This document shows, piece after piece, positions 51,713-60,228 of a stretch of 64,000 bases of DNA; the first letter of the stretch is position 1, and every line of letters begins with the position of its first letter. Source of the DNA: Maribacter sp. PR1 (GTDB taxonomy: Bacteria > Bacteroidota > Bacteroidia > Flavobacteriales > Flavobacteriaceae). The stretch is taken from positions 62,001 to 126,000 of the forward strand of contig NZ_JAQPCG010000003.1 of assembly GCF_028464145.1 (NCBI RefSeq), in the 5' to 3' direction. Under the pieces are notes generated by a model. That model was not told the DNA's origin, searched no databases, and worked only from the letters and a program-made list of their open reading frames with translations. The position numbers and the translations under genes were made by a program.

Positions 51713-52950
51713 TGCGTAATGCCGCCGCTATATTAATACTCGTACTTTCGGTTACTATGCTCAATTGCAAGCAAGAAACCAAAGTACAACAAGCGCTACC
51801 GATAGAAAAACCATCTATGGTTCAAGAATTGACTTCACCGGCATTGCCTTCCAGTTCATTGCCGCATCTAGTCTCCAATAAGGGTGTTACCTTACTTTCT
51901 TGGGTAGAAACAGAGGGCGATTCCATGGCAACTTTAAAATATGCCGAACTAAAAGACGACAAATGGCAAGAATCCGTGACCATAACCAAAGGGGATGATT
52001 GGTTCTTGAATTGGGCCGATTATCCGATGATTGCCGAAAACAAGGGTGATCTATGGTCCCATATTTTAAAAAAATCAACGTCGGGCACGTATTCCTATGA
52101 TGTAAAAATGAACAGCAGACCAAAGGGTGCAGCGGAGTGGGCCACAAATATAGCTTTACATACCGATGGTACACCTACGGAGCATGGTTTTGTAAGCGTT
52201 TTGCCTTACCGGGATTCCTTTTTCGTGAATTGGCTCGATGGCCGGAATACGCTTGAAAATGAAGCAGGGGAGCGGGGAGCAATGACCTTGCGGGCAGGAA
52301 TTGTTTCCGCATCAGGGGTATTGACCGATGAATCTCAATTGGATGCTCGAACGTGCGATTGTTGCCAAACGACTTCGGCAATGACCAATAATGGACCCGT
52401 AGTGCTATACCGGGACCGTACAGCAGACGAAATTAGGGATATTAGCATAGTTAGACAGGTAGAAGGTAAATGGTCAAATCCTAAAGTAATCCATGATGAC
52501 AATTGGAAAATAAACGGATGCCCCGTAAATGGACCCAAAGTGGCCGCTATGGGAAATAATTTGGTCGTTGCCTGGTTTACGGCCGCACAACAAAACCCTC
52601 GGGTTCAGCTTGTATTTTCCCAAGACGGGGGCGAGAATTTTCAGGAACCTATCGTAATTGCGGATGAGGACGTAATGGGCAGAGTAGATGTACTTTGGAT
52701 AAACGAAGAAACAGCGGCAGTAAGTTGGATGGAGTCCACCATAGATAAAAGGGCAACTTTTAATGTCGTAAAAGCTACCTTAAACGGAGAAGTATCTAAA
52801 AAACAAGTCATTACGGAAATGGATGGTTCGCGTAAATCTGGATTCCCACAGATGGAAATTGATGGAAAAACCCTGTATTTCGCATGGACAGATTATTCAG
52901 CGTCAAAACCCCGTGTAAAAACGGCAATGATGTCGTTAGAAAATCTATAA
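51712..52950 (+). CDS. Sialidase/BNR-fold lipoprotein with CDCC motif
   Basis: 412 residues. Lipobox MLNC (Cys19). Residues about 45-405 look like a six-bladed beta-propeller of the sialidase (BNR/Asp-box) type: VQLVFSQDGGENFQEP carries an Asp-box. An unusual cluster Cys215-x-Cys217-Cys218 (TCDCCQTTSA), with a further NGCPVNG Cys, suggests a metal or thiol site. A TlpA-like thioredoxin gene lies directly upstream, which fits reduction of this site. No sialidase catalytic residues are claimed. Confidence 0.75.
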   Translation: MRNAAAILILVLSVTMLNCKQETKVQQALPIEKPSMVQELTSPALPSSSLPHLVSNKGVTLLSWVETEGDSMATLKYAELKDDKWQESVTITKGDDWFLNWADYPMIAENKGDLWSHILKKSTSGTYSYDVKMNSRPKGAAEWATNIALHTDGTPTEHGFVSVLPYRDSFFVNWLDGRNTLENEAGERGAMTLRAGIVSASGVLTDESQLDARTCDCCQTTSAMTNNGPVVLYRDRTADEIRDISIVRQVEGKWSNPKVIHDDNWKINGCPVNGPKVAAMGNNLVVAWFTAAQQNPRVQLVFSQDGGENFQEPIVIADEDVMGRVDVLWINEETAAVSWMESTIDKRATFNVVKATLNGEVSKKQVITEMDGSRKSGFPQMEIDGKTLYFAWTDYSASKPRVKTAMMSLENL

Positions 52951-52961
52951 GTTGCTTTAGT

Positions 52962-53435
52962 ATGACAGAAAGAGACGAATTTTTCATGAAGAGGGCCATA
53001 GCCTTGGCTAAGGAAGGTATGCATAAGAATGCAGGCGGTCCGTTTGGTGCCGTGGTCGTTAAGAACGATGAAATTGTAGCGGAAGGGTATAATAAGGTAA
53101 AATTGAACCATGATCCAACGGCACATGCTGAAATAGTTGCCATACGGGAAGCATGTAATAAATTGAACGATTCAGAGTTAAAGGATTGTACGCTTTATAC
53201 ATCTTGCGAACCCTGTCCCATGTGTTTGGGGGCTATTTATTGGACCAGACTTAAAATGGTATATTTTGGTAGTAGTCATAAAGATGCTGCAGCAGCAAAT
53301 TTTGATGACCAGTTCATTTATGATGAAATAGAAAAAAATATTGAGGATCGTAAAGTTTCGTTTGTTCAACTGGGACGTGAGGAAGCTATAGGCGTTTTTA
53401 AGGAGTGGCAAGCCAAAGAAAATAAAACGGAGTAA
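52962..53435 (+). CDS. Nucleoside deaminase (guanine/cytidine deaminase-like)
   Basis: 157 residues from the ATG at 52962, chosen because MTERDEFFMKRAIALAKEG is the usual start; an upstream ATG would run back through the preceding gene in another frame. The zinc motif is HAEIVAIREA and PCPMCLGAIYW, as in the CMP/dCMP and guanine deaminase family. KNAGGPFGAVVVKNDEIVAEGYNKV fits guanine deaminase. It releases ammonia from a purine or pyrimidine base. Confidence 0.88.
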   Translation: MTERDEFFMKRAIALAKEGMHKNAGGPFGAVVVKNDEIVAEGYNKVKLNHDPTAHAEIVAIREACNKLNDSELKDCTLYTSCEPCPMCLGAIYWTRLKMVYFGSSHKDAAAANFDDQFIYDEIEKNIEDRKVSFVQLGREEAIGVFKEWQAKENKTE

Positions 53436-53805
53436 TCCTTTACATTTATTTTATTTAGCATACGGTATTCTTTCTAATTATCCTGTAGAGGATTATAAAG
53501 AGGGGCGAATCTGGGTGTAGGGCATTGCGTAGTCTTTAATACATTAAAATATTCTATTTGACATAATATAAATTATGATTCATTTATCAATATCATAATC
53601 CGACATTACGTCAAATAGCGATAAGTTATAAGTAATTCTAGTGAAATCCTAGTTAAGAATCTATTCTAAATGCCAAAAAATTCAAGAGAATGAGACGCTC
53701 TAGAATTTTTGAACAATATGTGCAATTGTTTTTTCCTGGAACAAAGTACCCCAAGTTTTTTTGAAAATTTTCTCATGACCTTATTGTAGGCCAAAACAAC
53801 TCATA
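53436..53805. other. 370-base non-coding stretch with nested inverted repeat
   Basis: No convincing coding region. It holds a 65-base inverted repeat (53554-53618, listed separately) and otherwise AT-rich sequence. It separates the deaminase from the accessory-looking island that follows. Confidence 0.7.
53554..53618. repeat. Nested inverted repeat, 65 bases
   Basis: Outer arms 53554-53567 (CTATTTGACATAAT) and 53605-53618 (ATTACGTCAAATAG) match at 13 of 14 positions; inner arms ATTATGAT (53572-53579) and ATCATAAT (53592-53599) match exactly. The whole element could fold into one long interrupted hairpin. It lies at the edge of an island with different gene content, so it could be a boundary element, a regulatory RNA or a binding site; none is proven. 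Confidence 0.6.
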
Positions 53806-55191
53806 CTAAGATTTAATATTCTGATTCACTCGAAACAAATTATCCGAATCGTACCTGTTTTTGATTTGAACTAGCCGCTCATAGTTATGTTTATAACTGG
53901 CTTTAATACGATCTTGACCTTCATCCATCATAAAATTAGAATATGCACCACCTGCCGAATAGGGATGTAATGCTTCTTGATACGCCTTGCACCAATCTGT
54001 AACTTTAGCAGCATTTTTAGGGTCTGGATCAACGCCAACATAAACACCTGCATATTTTGCATCCCGATATGCCCAAGGCGTATCTTGCGCTCCTACTCGA
54101 CCTGCTGCACCACTAATATGATATAAGTGCATCTGGGATAATGGTGTTGGAATTTTAGATCCGAATTTTAAATGTTGTGCAGTAATTTCTGGTGTCAAAG
54201 CATCAAAAAAATCTGCTCTCCAATACCATTGCATTCCTGTGGGAAAGAAACCATCGAACATGCTTTGTAAAGCAGGATAAGGCATTTCGCCAACATGCGA
54301 AAACACAGGGTCAAGGTCTAAAACGGCCTTAAATAGTTCATTAAATGAATCCGCATCTCCAGTATAACACCAAACAATGGCACAAAATTGTTTGTTGTGC
54401 AATTCCGCGGGAAATGGTGATTCTGGAACAATCATCGTTGCTATAAACCCACTTAGGTCATCTGATGCATTTTGAATAAACCCATCATACCAAGCCATAA
54501 TCTCCTCAACACGTTCTATGGGCCAAAAGGTTGGTCCACCGATTACCATTTTAACAGGATGTGCTTGAAAAGTAAAAGACGTTACCACCCCAAAATTACC
54601 GCCACCTCCTCGAATAGCCCAAAACAAGTCTGTATTTTTAGTGGCATTTACGGTAACCAAAGTACCATCTGCCAAAACCATTTCCGCTTCCAATAGATTA
54701 TCTATGGTGAGGCCATATTTACGCGCTAAATAACCTACACCTCCCCCAAGTGTTAATCCCCCTACGCCTGTGGTTGAAATCATTCCGGAAGGTATGGCCA
54801 AACCATGTTCGTGTGTTGCCGTATCAACTTCGTTCCAAATATTTCCACCACCTACTTTTACCGTATTTTTTGTGGTATCAACGTTAACAAATTTTATACC
54901 CGATAAATCAATCACCAAACCATCGTTACACAAACCTAGCCCGGCACCATTATGTCCTCCACCCCGAATGGCAACCAAAACATTATTTTCCCTTCCAAAA
55001 TTTACAGCGGCAATTACATCTTCCACAGTTTCGCAGATGGCGAACAACCCCGGCCGCTTATCGATCATTGCGTTGTACACTTTGCGAGTTTCGTTATAAT
55101 TTGCATCTGCGGGTAAAACTACCTTGCCGGTTAATTGGGAAGCAAAGGTTTTTATGGTGTCGGCGGCGAGCTGTTTTATTGTATTTTTCAT
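53806..55191 (-). CDS. FAD-linked oxidase with BBE domain (berberine-bridge-like)
   Basis: 461 residues. The PCMH-type FAD-binding part carries the flavin-linking His in RGGGHNGAGLGLC, and GGGVGYLARKYGLTIDNLL; the second covalent Cys of bicovalent BBE enzymes is not obvious. The C-terminal BBE motif is YSNFMMDEGQDRIKASYKHNYERLVQIKNRYDSDNLFRVNQNI. It oxidises sugars, alcohols or lignans; no signal peptide is seen, so it is probably cytoplasmic. It is the last of the genes read on the minus strand in the island. Confidence 0.87.
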   Translation of the reverse strand: MKNTIKQLAADTIKTFASQLTGKVVLPADANYNETRKVYNAMIDKRPGLFAICETVEDVIAAVNFGRENNVLVAIRGGGHNGAGLGLCNDGLVIDLSGIKFVNVDTTKNTVKVGGGNIWNEVDTATHEHGLAIPSGMISTTGVGGLTLGGGVGYLARKYGLTIDNLLEAEMVLADGTLVTVNATKNTDLFWAIRGGGGNFGVVTSFTFQAHPVKMVIGGPTFWPIERVEEIMAWYDGFIQNASDDLSGFIATMIVPESPFPAELHNKQFCAIVWCYTGDADSFNELFKAVLDLDPVFSHVGEMPYPALQSMFDGFFPTGMQWYWRADFFDALTPEITAQHLKFGSKIPTPLSQMHLYHISGAAGRVGAQDTPWAYRDAKYAGVYVGVDPDPKNAAKVTDWCKAYQEALHPYSAGGAYSNFMMDEGQDRIKASYKHNYERLVQIKNRYDSDNLFRVNQNIKS

Positions 55192-55228
55192 GTTTCAAGG
55201 TATTGATTTAATTGTTGTTATAGGCGGA

Positions 55229-55735
55229 TTAATTCATTTTTAAAGGGGAATGATGTTCGTGTACCATTTTCCATCCGTCATCGGTATTGACGAATAACAG
55301 CGTAATTTGGTCATTGACCACCACGAGGTCTTCACCGAACTTCAAATGAAAGTCGGAATGAAATGTCAAGTTGGCCACCTCACCATAAACTGCAATCTGT
55401 AAATCCTTTGCATCGAATTTCACTACTTCGGTAACCGAGCCAAAGACGTTACGTTCATGTGCTTCGTTGGCAACTCCACCGTTACGCGGTTCTCCATTTT
55501 TGAATTCGGTAAACTTTGGACCGTAGGCATGGAAGGAAATCAATTTATCCAAATCGCCATCTTTGATGCTTTGGGCAATGGCACCAAAGGTTTCCAAAAC
55601 TTCTTGTTTGGCCTTTGGGAATTCATCATTTATCAAATCGGTTTTCAAATCATGGACTTCAGCTGTAGTTGTGAACGCTGTTAATGCGACCCCGGAAATG
55701 ATAAGTGCTACTAAAATTTTCAATTTTGTTTTCAT
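55229..55735 (-). CDS. NTF2-like exported protein, paralog 1
   Basis: 168 residues from the ATG at 55735, chosen because it begins a signal peptide (MKTKLKILVALIISGVALTAFTTTAE); an upstream in-frame ATG at 55810 adds 25 residues that do not resemble a signal. The mature part is a SnoaL/NTF2-like fold (DLDKLISFHAYGPKFTEFKNGEPR, FDAKDLQIAVYGEVANLTFHSDFHLKFGEDLVVVNDQITLLFVNTDDGWKMVHEHHSPL). It is almost identical to the next paralog. It lies 38 bases upstream of the FAD oxidase gene, so the two may be co-transcribed. It binds a small molecule or acts as an isomerase-like protein; no substrate is known. Confidence 0.85.
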   Translation of the reverse strand: MKTKLKILVALIISGVALTAFTTTAEVHDLKTDLINDEFPKAKQEVLETFGAIAQSIKDGDLDKLISFHAYGPKFTEFKNGEPRNGGVANEAHERNVFGSVTEVVKFDAKDLQIAVYGEVANLTFHSDFHLKFGEDLVVVNDQITLLFVNTDDGWKMVHEHHSPLKMN

Positions 55736-55921
55736 AATTCTATATTTAAAAGGTTTATATTGATTCACTAGAATGTGCTTCTTAAGCGCGCAGGACTCAT
55801 AGATCTGCATCTTGAATAAACATCTAATTCAATCTATATTCAGTTTGCTAATACTACGCTTGCCTAGTTATTAGGGGGAAATTTGTAAAGTGATGGTTTT
55901 CTTCCAAAAGGCTAAACGCTA

Positions 55922-56422
55922 TTATGAATTTAAAGGGGAATGATGTTCGTGTACCATTTTCCATCCGCTATCGGTATTGACGAATAGCAGGGTAATTTGG
56001 TCATTGACCACCACGAGATCTTCACCGAACTTCAAATGAAAGTCGGAATGAAATGTCAAGTTGGCCACCTCACCGTAAACGGCGATCTGTAAATCCTTTG
56101 CATCGAATTTCACTACTTGGGTAACCGAGCCAAAGACGGTACGTTCATGTGCTTCGTTGGCAACTCCACCGATACGCGGTTCTCCATTTTTGAATTCGGT
56201 AAACTTTGGGCCATAGGCATGGAAAGAAATCAATTTATCCAAATCGCCATCTTTGATGCTTTGGGCAATAGCACCGAAAGTTTCCAAAACTTCTTGTTTG
56301 GCCTCTGGGAATTCAGCAAGTATCAAATCGGTTTTGACTGCTGGCTGTTCCACTTTTTCTTCGCATCCGGTAAGTAATAGTATAAAAAATAGGATGCCTA
56401 TTGTAGCTAATTTTGTCTTCAT
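55922..56422 (-). CDS. NTF2-like lipoprotein, paralog 2
   Basis: 166 residues. Unlike paralog 1 it has a lipobox (LLLTGC, Cys20). From EAKQEVLETFGAIAQSIKDGDLDK to WKMVHEHHSPL the sequence differs from paralog 1 at only a few positions (for example RIGG for RNGG, TVFGSVTQ for NVFGSVTE, NTDSG for NTDDG). This is a recent tandem duplication in which one copy is a lipoprotein and the other secreted. Upstream lies a promoter with a 21-base-spaced repeat. Confidence 0.87.
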   Translation of the reverse strand: MKTKLATIGILFFILLLTGCEEKVEQPAVKTDLILAEFPEAKQEVLETFGAIAQSIKDGDLDKLISFHAYGPKFTEFKNGEPRIGGVANEAHERTVFGSVTQVVKFDAKDLQIAVYGEVANLTFHSDFHLKFGEDLVVVNDQITLLFVNTDSGWKMVHEHHSPLNS

Positions 56423-56449
56423 AATTGTAGATGTTTACGTTGTTCTTGA

Positions 56450-56457
56450 CAAAAGTA
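56450..56457 (-). promoter_or_regulatory. -10 element (TACTTTTG) of the NTF2-like paralog 2 promoter
   Basis: On the minus strand TACTTTTG lies 27 bases upstream of the start codon and fits TAnnTTTG. A T-rich -33 region (TTTT at 56475-56478) and the direct repeat at 56485-56515 lie behind it. Confidence 0.5.
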
Positions 56458-56484
56458 GCATGGAATTATTCCCTAAAATTCTAC

Positions 56485-56515
56485 GTTTGGACCAAAAAAA
56501 TATACTTTTAGACCA
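56485..56515 (-). promoter_or_regulatory. Direct repeat with 21-base spacing, possible AraC-type operator
   Basis: On the minus strand TGGTCTAAAA (56506-56515) and TGGTCCAAAC (56485-56494) are two similar 10-base boxes exactly 21 bases apart, i.e. two helical turns. They lie just upstream of the -33 region of the NTF2-like paralog 2 promoter, where an AraC-type activator would bind. The only AraC-family gene in the island starts 1.2 kb away. Confidence 0.55.
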
Positions 56516-56650
56516 GTAGAAAAATGAGGATAACTAATTGAAAAACAGCTTTCTATTATTTGAAGTACGATACATGGGAACTATCCCGCAAGACCATAGG
56601 AGTAAAAACAGTTTGATTTCGAGAGAAACTGTTTAAATATTAAATCGCGA

Positions 56651-57739
56651 TTATCGCGTAAAATTTGAGGGAAGAATACCGTATTTTTTTTGAAAGCATT
56701 TTGAAAAGTAAGCGGGACTGCTAAAACCAGTTTGATAAGCAATTTCAGAAATATTTTCGTTTCGTTTTTCCAATAATTCCAATGCTTTATTCAAACGATA
56801 ATCCCTTAAAAACATATTTGGTGATTTGCCCACCAAATTCATCATGGTCCTATATAATTTTGATTTGCTATACCCCAAATTCGCTTCAAAATCATTAACC
56901 CCTATTGAAGTTTGAGACCATATGCTCTCCGTATATGTCATTAATTGAGTCATAAATTCTTCATCCTTGGTATTTATAACGTTAATAGCATTCACTTTTG
57001 CTATCGGCTTATTTTGGTTTTCGCCTTCATAAAGGTCTTTCACGACCGTAGAAATGGAGAAATCTCCTTTGGCGATATCACTTAAATAATCGGATGTTTT
57101 TATGGTATCTTCAAAGATGCCGTCTTTTTCCGTTACCGGCGTACCGGCACTAATGCCGATTTTGAACTCTAGGTCCGGCGTAATAACGTTGTGATGTGCA
57201 TTTTGAATTTTTATTCCGCAATGAACAGCATCCGTTACAGAATCAAAAGCTATTAAAAAGGAATTGGCTTCCTGTTTTACTATGCGGCCATTGTATTCGG
57301 TCGTTACCGCTTTAATGGTAGTTATATAACCTCTTAGTGCTGCTTTTAAGGTGCTTAGTTCATCAGTCCGTAGTAGTTTACGTTTTATTTTAAGGACCAT
57401 TAAGGTTCTGAAAGCTGGGTCGTTGATTATATTAAGCTGAATGTTTTTGGCTTTCTCAGGATCTTCAATACGTCCAAGAAAGGATTCTACGATCATATCG
57501 TTCACCTCGATGATACGCGTAGGAACTGCTCCATGGGCATTTTCGTGTAGCTCTATTAGTGCTTCTTTACTTGGCGCCTCTATTAAACAAAAGGCAGTTT
57601 TTCTCTTTTCATCGCACCAATAGGTAAGTCCGCGACAATTATATTCATGTTCAATATCCAAATCGGCTTTATGCATTTCTGCAACATGTGCTGCCGTAAC
57701 CCCGTCAGGAAGGTTATGTAAATCTAAAAATAATGGCAT
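56651..57739 (-). CDS. DUF4242 / cyclase-like / AraC-HTH regulator
   Basis: 362 residues with three parts. Residues about 1-80 match the DUF4242 nickel-binding-like family (MPLFLDLHNLPDGVTAAHV, HEYNCRGLTYWCDEKRKTAFCLIEAPSKEALIELHENAHG). Residues about 115-235 look like a degenerate class III nucleotidyl-cyclase homology domain (RGYITTIKAVTTEYNGRIVKQEANSFLIAFDSVTDAVHCGIKIQ, KIGISAGTPV). Residues about 262-362 are an AraC-type double helix-turn-helix (LGYSKSKLYRTMMNLVGKSPNMFLRDYRLNKALELL, ISEIAYQTGFSSPAYFSKCFQKKYG). It is read in the same direction as the oxidase and NTF2-like genes and likely regulates them. Ligand unknown. Confidence 0.83.
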   Translation of the reverse strand: MPLFLDLHNLPDGVTAAHVAEMHKADLDIEHEYNCRGLTYWCDEKRKTAFCLIEAPSKEALIELHENAHGAVPTRIIEVNDMIVESFLGRIEDPEKAKNIQLNIINDPAFRTLMVLKIKRKLLRTDELSTLKAALRGYITTIKAVTTEYNGRIVKQEANSFLIAFDSVTDAVHCGIKIQNAHHNVITPDLEFKIGISAGTPVTEKDGIFEDTIKTSDYLSDIAKGDFSISTVVKDLYEGENQNKPIAKVNAINVINTKDEEFMTQLMTYTESIWSQTSIGVNDFEANLGYSKSKLYRTMMNLVGKSPNMFLRDYRLNKALELLEKRNENISEIAYQTGFSSPAYFSKCFQKKYGILPSNFTR

Positions 57740-57934
57740 AAGTGCTTATTTTAAACGTAGTGAATATTACTTCTTGCGTGTCAACTCTTCAAATTACGTA
57801 ATATTAAGGGATTATGTTTTATGAAGAATCGGAAATATGTTGATGTTTATTGATTTACTGCCGTTTCACACCCCTTTATGGGATTTGGTTTCATCTATTT
57901 TTATTTACTTTAGGTAACTAAAGAAAACACCTAT

Positions 57935-60151
57935 ATGAAGCGTTTACTTGTTATTCCGGTATTCTTATTGATTGTATGTTCTTCGCAATCTCAGGAGCAA
58001 CTGAAGTTGGAAGATATTTACAGTAATGGTACCTATAGCTCAAAACGATACGGCCCGGTTAGATGGATGAAAGACAACAAGGGGTATTCCACACTAGAGC
58101 GAAACCTTGATGTCGGAGGAAGTGACATCGTCCGATATGAAGCTAAATCTGGAGCAAGATCGGTACTGGTATCTGCTGAGAAATTAGTACCAAGTGGAGC
58201 GACAGAGCCACTCTCCATTAGAAATTACGAATGGTCTCTAGACAATTCAAAATTATTGGTGTTTACCAATACGCGTAAAGTTAGGCGATACCACACTAGA
58301 GGAGACTATTGGGTGTTGGATATGGCATCCGGGGCTTTGACACAATTGGGTAGATCCGTTGAGCGCACCACCATGATGTTCGCTAAATTCTCACCGGACG
58401 CTACGAAAGTGGGCTATGTTAGTAAGAATAATATTTTTGTTGAAGACTTAGAATCAAGTGTAATCACCCAAATCACATTCGATGGTAATGACACAATAAT
58501 CAATGGTACTTTTGATTGGGTATATGAAGAAGAATTGTCTTGTAGAGATGGTTTTAGATGGAGCCCCAACGGTGAGCAAATTGCCTACTGGCAATCAAAC
58601 ACCGAAAATATAGGTACGTTTTATATGATTAATAATGTGGATTCCATTTACTCCAAGCCAATCCCGCTTCCCTACCCTAAAGTGGGCACTAAAAATTCTG
58701 AAGTAAAGGTTGGTGTTGTAAATAGCACGGGTGGTGAGACAAGTTGGTTTGATATTCCTGGTGACCCTACCAATAATTATTTGGCCAGAATGGATTTTAT
58801 TCCAAACTCCCATGAGGTGATGATCCAGCAGTTGAACAGAAGACAAAATTCCAATACGGTTTGGATAGGAAATACCAAGACCATGGAACTCAATACTATT
58901 TTTGTGGACAGGGATGATGCTTGGCTCGATGTACATGACAACATTATGTGGCTGGAGAATGAGAACTATTTCACCTGGACGAGTGAAAAAGATGGTGCCT
59001 TACACCTCTATAAAGTATCACGGGATGGTAAAAAATTCAGCACCATCACAAAAGGAGATATTGATGTGGTGAAAATTAATTGCATAGACCCAAAAGGGGG
59101 CTATGTGTATTACATTGCATCTCCTGAGAACTATACCCAACGCTATTTATACCGCAGTAAAATCGATGGTAGCACTATGCCTGAAAGGGTTAGTCCGAAA
59201 AATCAACCGGGGCAGCACGGTTATCAAATTTCTGCCGATGCCAAATATGCTATTCATACCTATCAAAACACTAAAACACCCCCTGTTATATCGCTAATAA
59301 ATCTTCAAAAGCACAGTCCGCTCCGAGTACTGGAAGACAACAAAGAACTAGCAAGTAAGATGAATTCTTTGGGATTGACCCCAAAGCAGTTTATTAAAAT
59401 TGATATTGGCGAGGTAGTATTAGATGCATGGATGATAAAGCCCCCTAAATTTAATTCGGAAAAAAAATATCCCATCGTATTCTATGTATATGGAGAACCT
59501 GCAGGTTCAACTGTTCAAGATGCATGGCAGGGTGGGGATTTATGGCATCAATATTTGGCTGCGCAAGGCTATATTGTGGTAAGTATTGACAATAGGGGAA
59601 CACGCACCCCCAGAGGTAGGGATTGGAGGAAGTCCATTTACAAACAAATTGGAATTCTTGCAGCGCATGACCAAGTTGCCGCGGCCAAGAAACTATTCGA
59701 AACGTATTCCTTTATAGACACGGGTAAAGTTGGGATTTGGGGTTGGAGCGGTGGTGGTCAAATGACCATGAACTGTTTGTTTAGATATCCTGAAGTTTAT
59801 GGTTCCGGGTTGGCTGTGGCATTTGTGGCCGACCAAAGACTATATGACAACATTTATCAAGAAAGGTATATGGGTTTGTTGGAGGATAACGAAGCAAATT
59901 ACATAGCTGGTTCACCCATTACACATGCAAAAAAACTAAAAGGAAACCTCATGATTATACATGGAACGGCAGATGACAATGTGCACTATCAGAGTTTTGA
60001 GCGCTTGACAAATGAACTCATAAAGTACAATAAAATGTTCGATATGATGTCTTATCCGATGCGGTCGCACAGTATAAACGAGCGAGAAAATACTTCGCTC
60101 CACCTAAGGCGGACCATGGCCAGATATTGGAATCGTGTTTTTGACCGATAA
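57935..60151 (+). CDS. Dipeptidyl peptidase IV family serine protease (S9B)
   Basis: 738 residues with a signal peptide (LLVIPVFLLIVCSSQSQ). The N-terminal beta-propeller carries the double Glu in FDWVYEEELSCRDGFRW, which binds the peptide amino end. The C-terminal alpha/beta-hydrolase has Ser605 in GWSGGG, Asp680 in GTADDNVH and His712 in RSHSIN, the complete triad. It removes Xaa-Pro or Xaa-Ala dipeptides in the periplasm, for peptide use. It stands alone downstream of the divergent AraC-type gene. Confidence 0.93.
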   Translation: MKRLLVIPVFLLIVCSSQSQEQLKLEDIYSNGTYSSKRYGPVRWMKDNKGYSTLERNLDVGGSDIVRYEAKSGARSVLVSAEKLVPSGATEPLSIRNYEWSLDNSKLLVFTNTRKVRRYHTRGDYWVLDMASGALTQLGRSVERTTMMFAKFSPDATKVGYVSKNNIFVEDLESSVITQITFDGNDTIINGTFDWVYEEELSCRDGFRWSPNGEQIAYWQSNTENIGTFYMINNVDSIYSKPIPLPYPKVGTKNSEVKVGVVNSTGGETSWFDIPGDPTNNYLARMDFIPNSHEVMIQQLNRRQNSNTVWIGNTKTMELNTIFVDRDDAWLDVHDNIMWLENENYFTWTSEKDGALHLYKVSRDGKKFSTITKGDIDVVKINCIDPKGGYVYYIASPENYTQRYLYRSKIDGSTMPERVSPKNQPGQHGYQISADAKYAIHTYQNTKTPPVISLINLQKHSPLRVLEDNKELASKMNSLGLTPKQFIKIDIGEVVLDAWMIKPPKFNSEKKYPIVFYVYGEPAGSTVQDAWQGGDLWHQYLAAQGYIVVSIDNRGTRTPRGRDWRKSIYKQIGILAAHDQVAAAKKLFETYSFIDTGKVGIWGWSGGGQMTMNCLFRYPEVYGSGLAVAFVADQRLYDNIYQERYMGLLEDNEANYIAGSPITHAKKLKGNLMIIHGTADDNVHYQSFERLTNELIKYNKMFDMMSYPMRSHSINERENTSLHLRRTMARYWNRVFDR

Positions 60152-60228
60152 AACAATTCCAAGCTAAGAGTATTACCTATGGGTGGAACTTCCTTTCATA
60201 ATCTAATTTGCTTGCACAATGGGGATTC

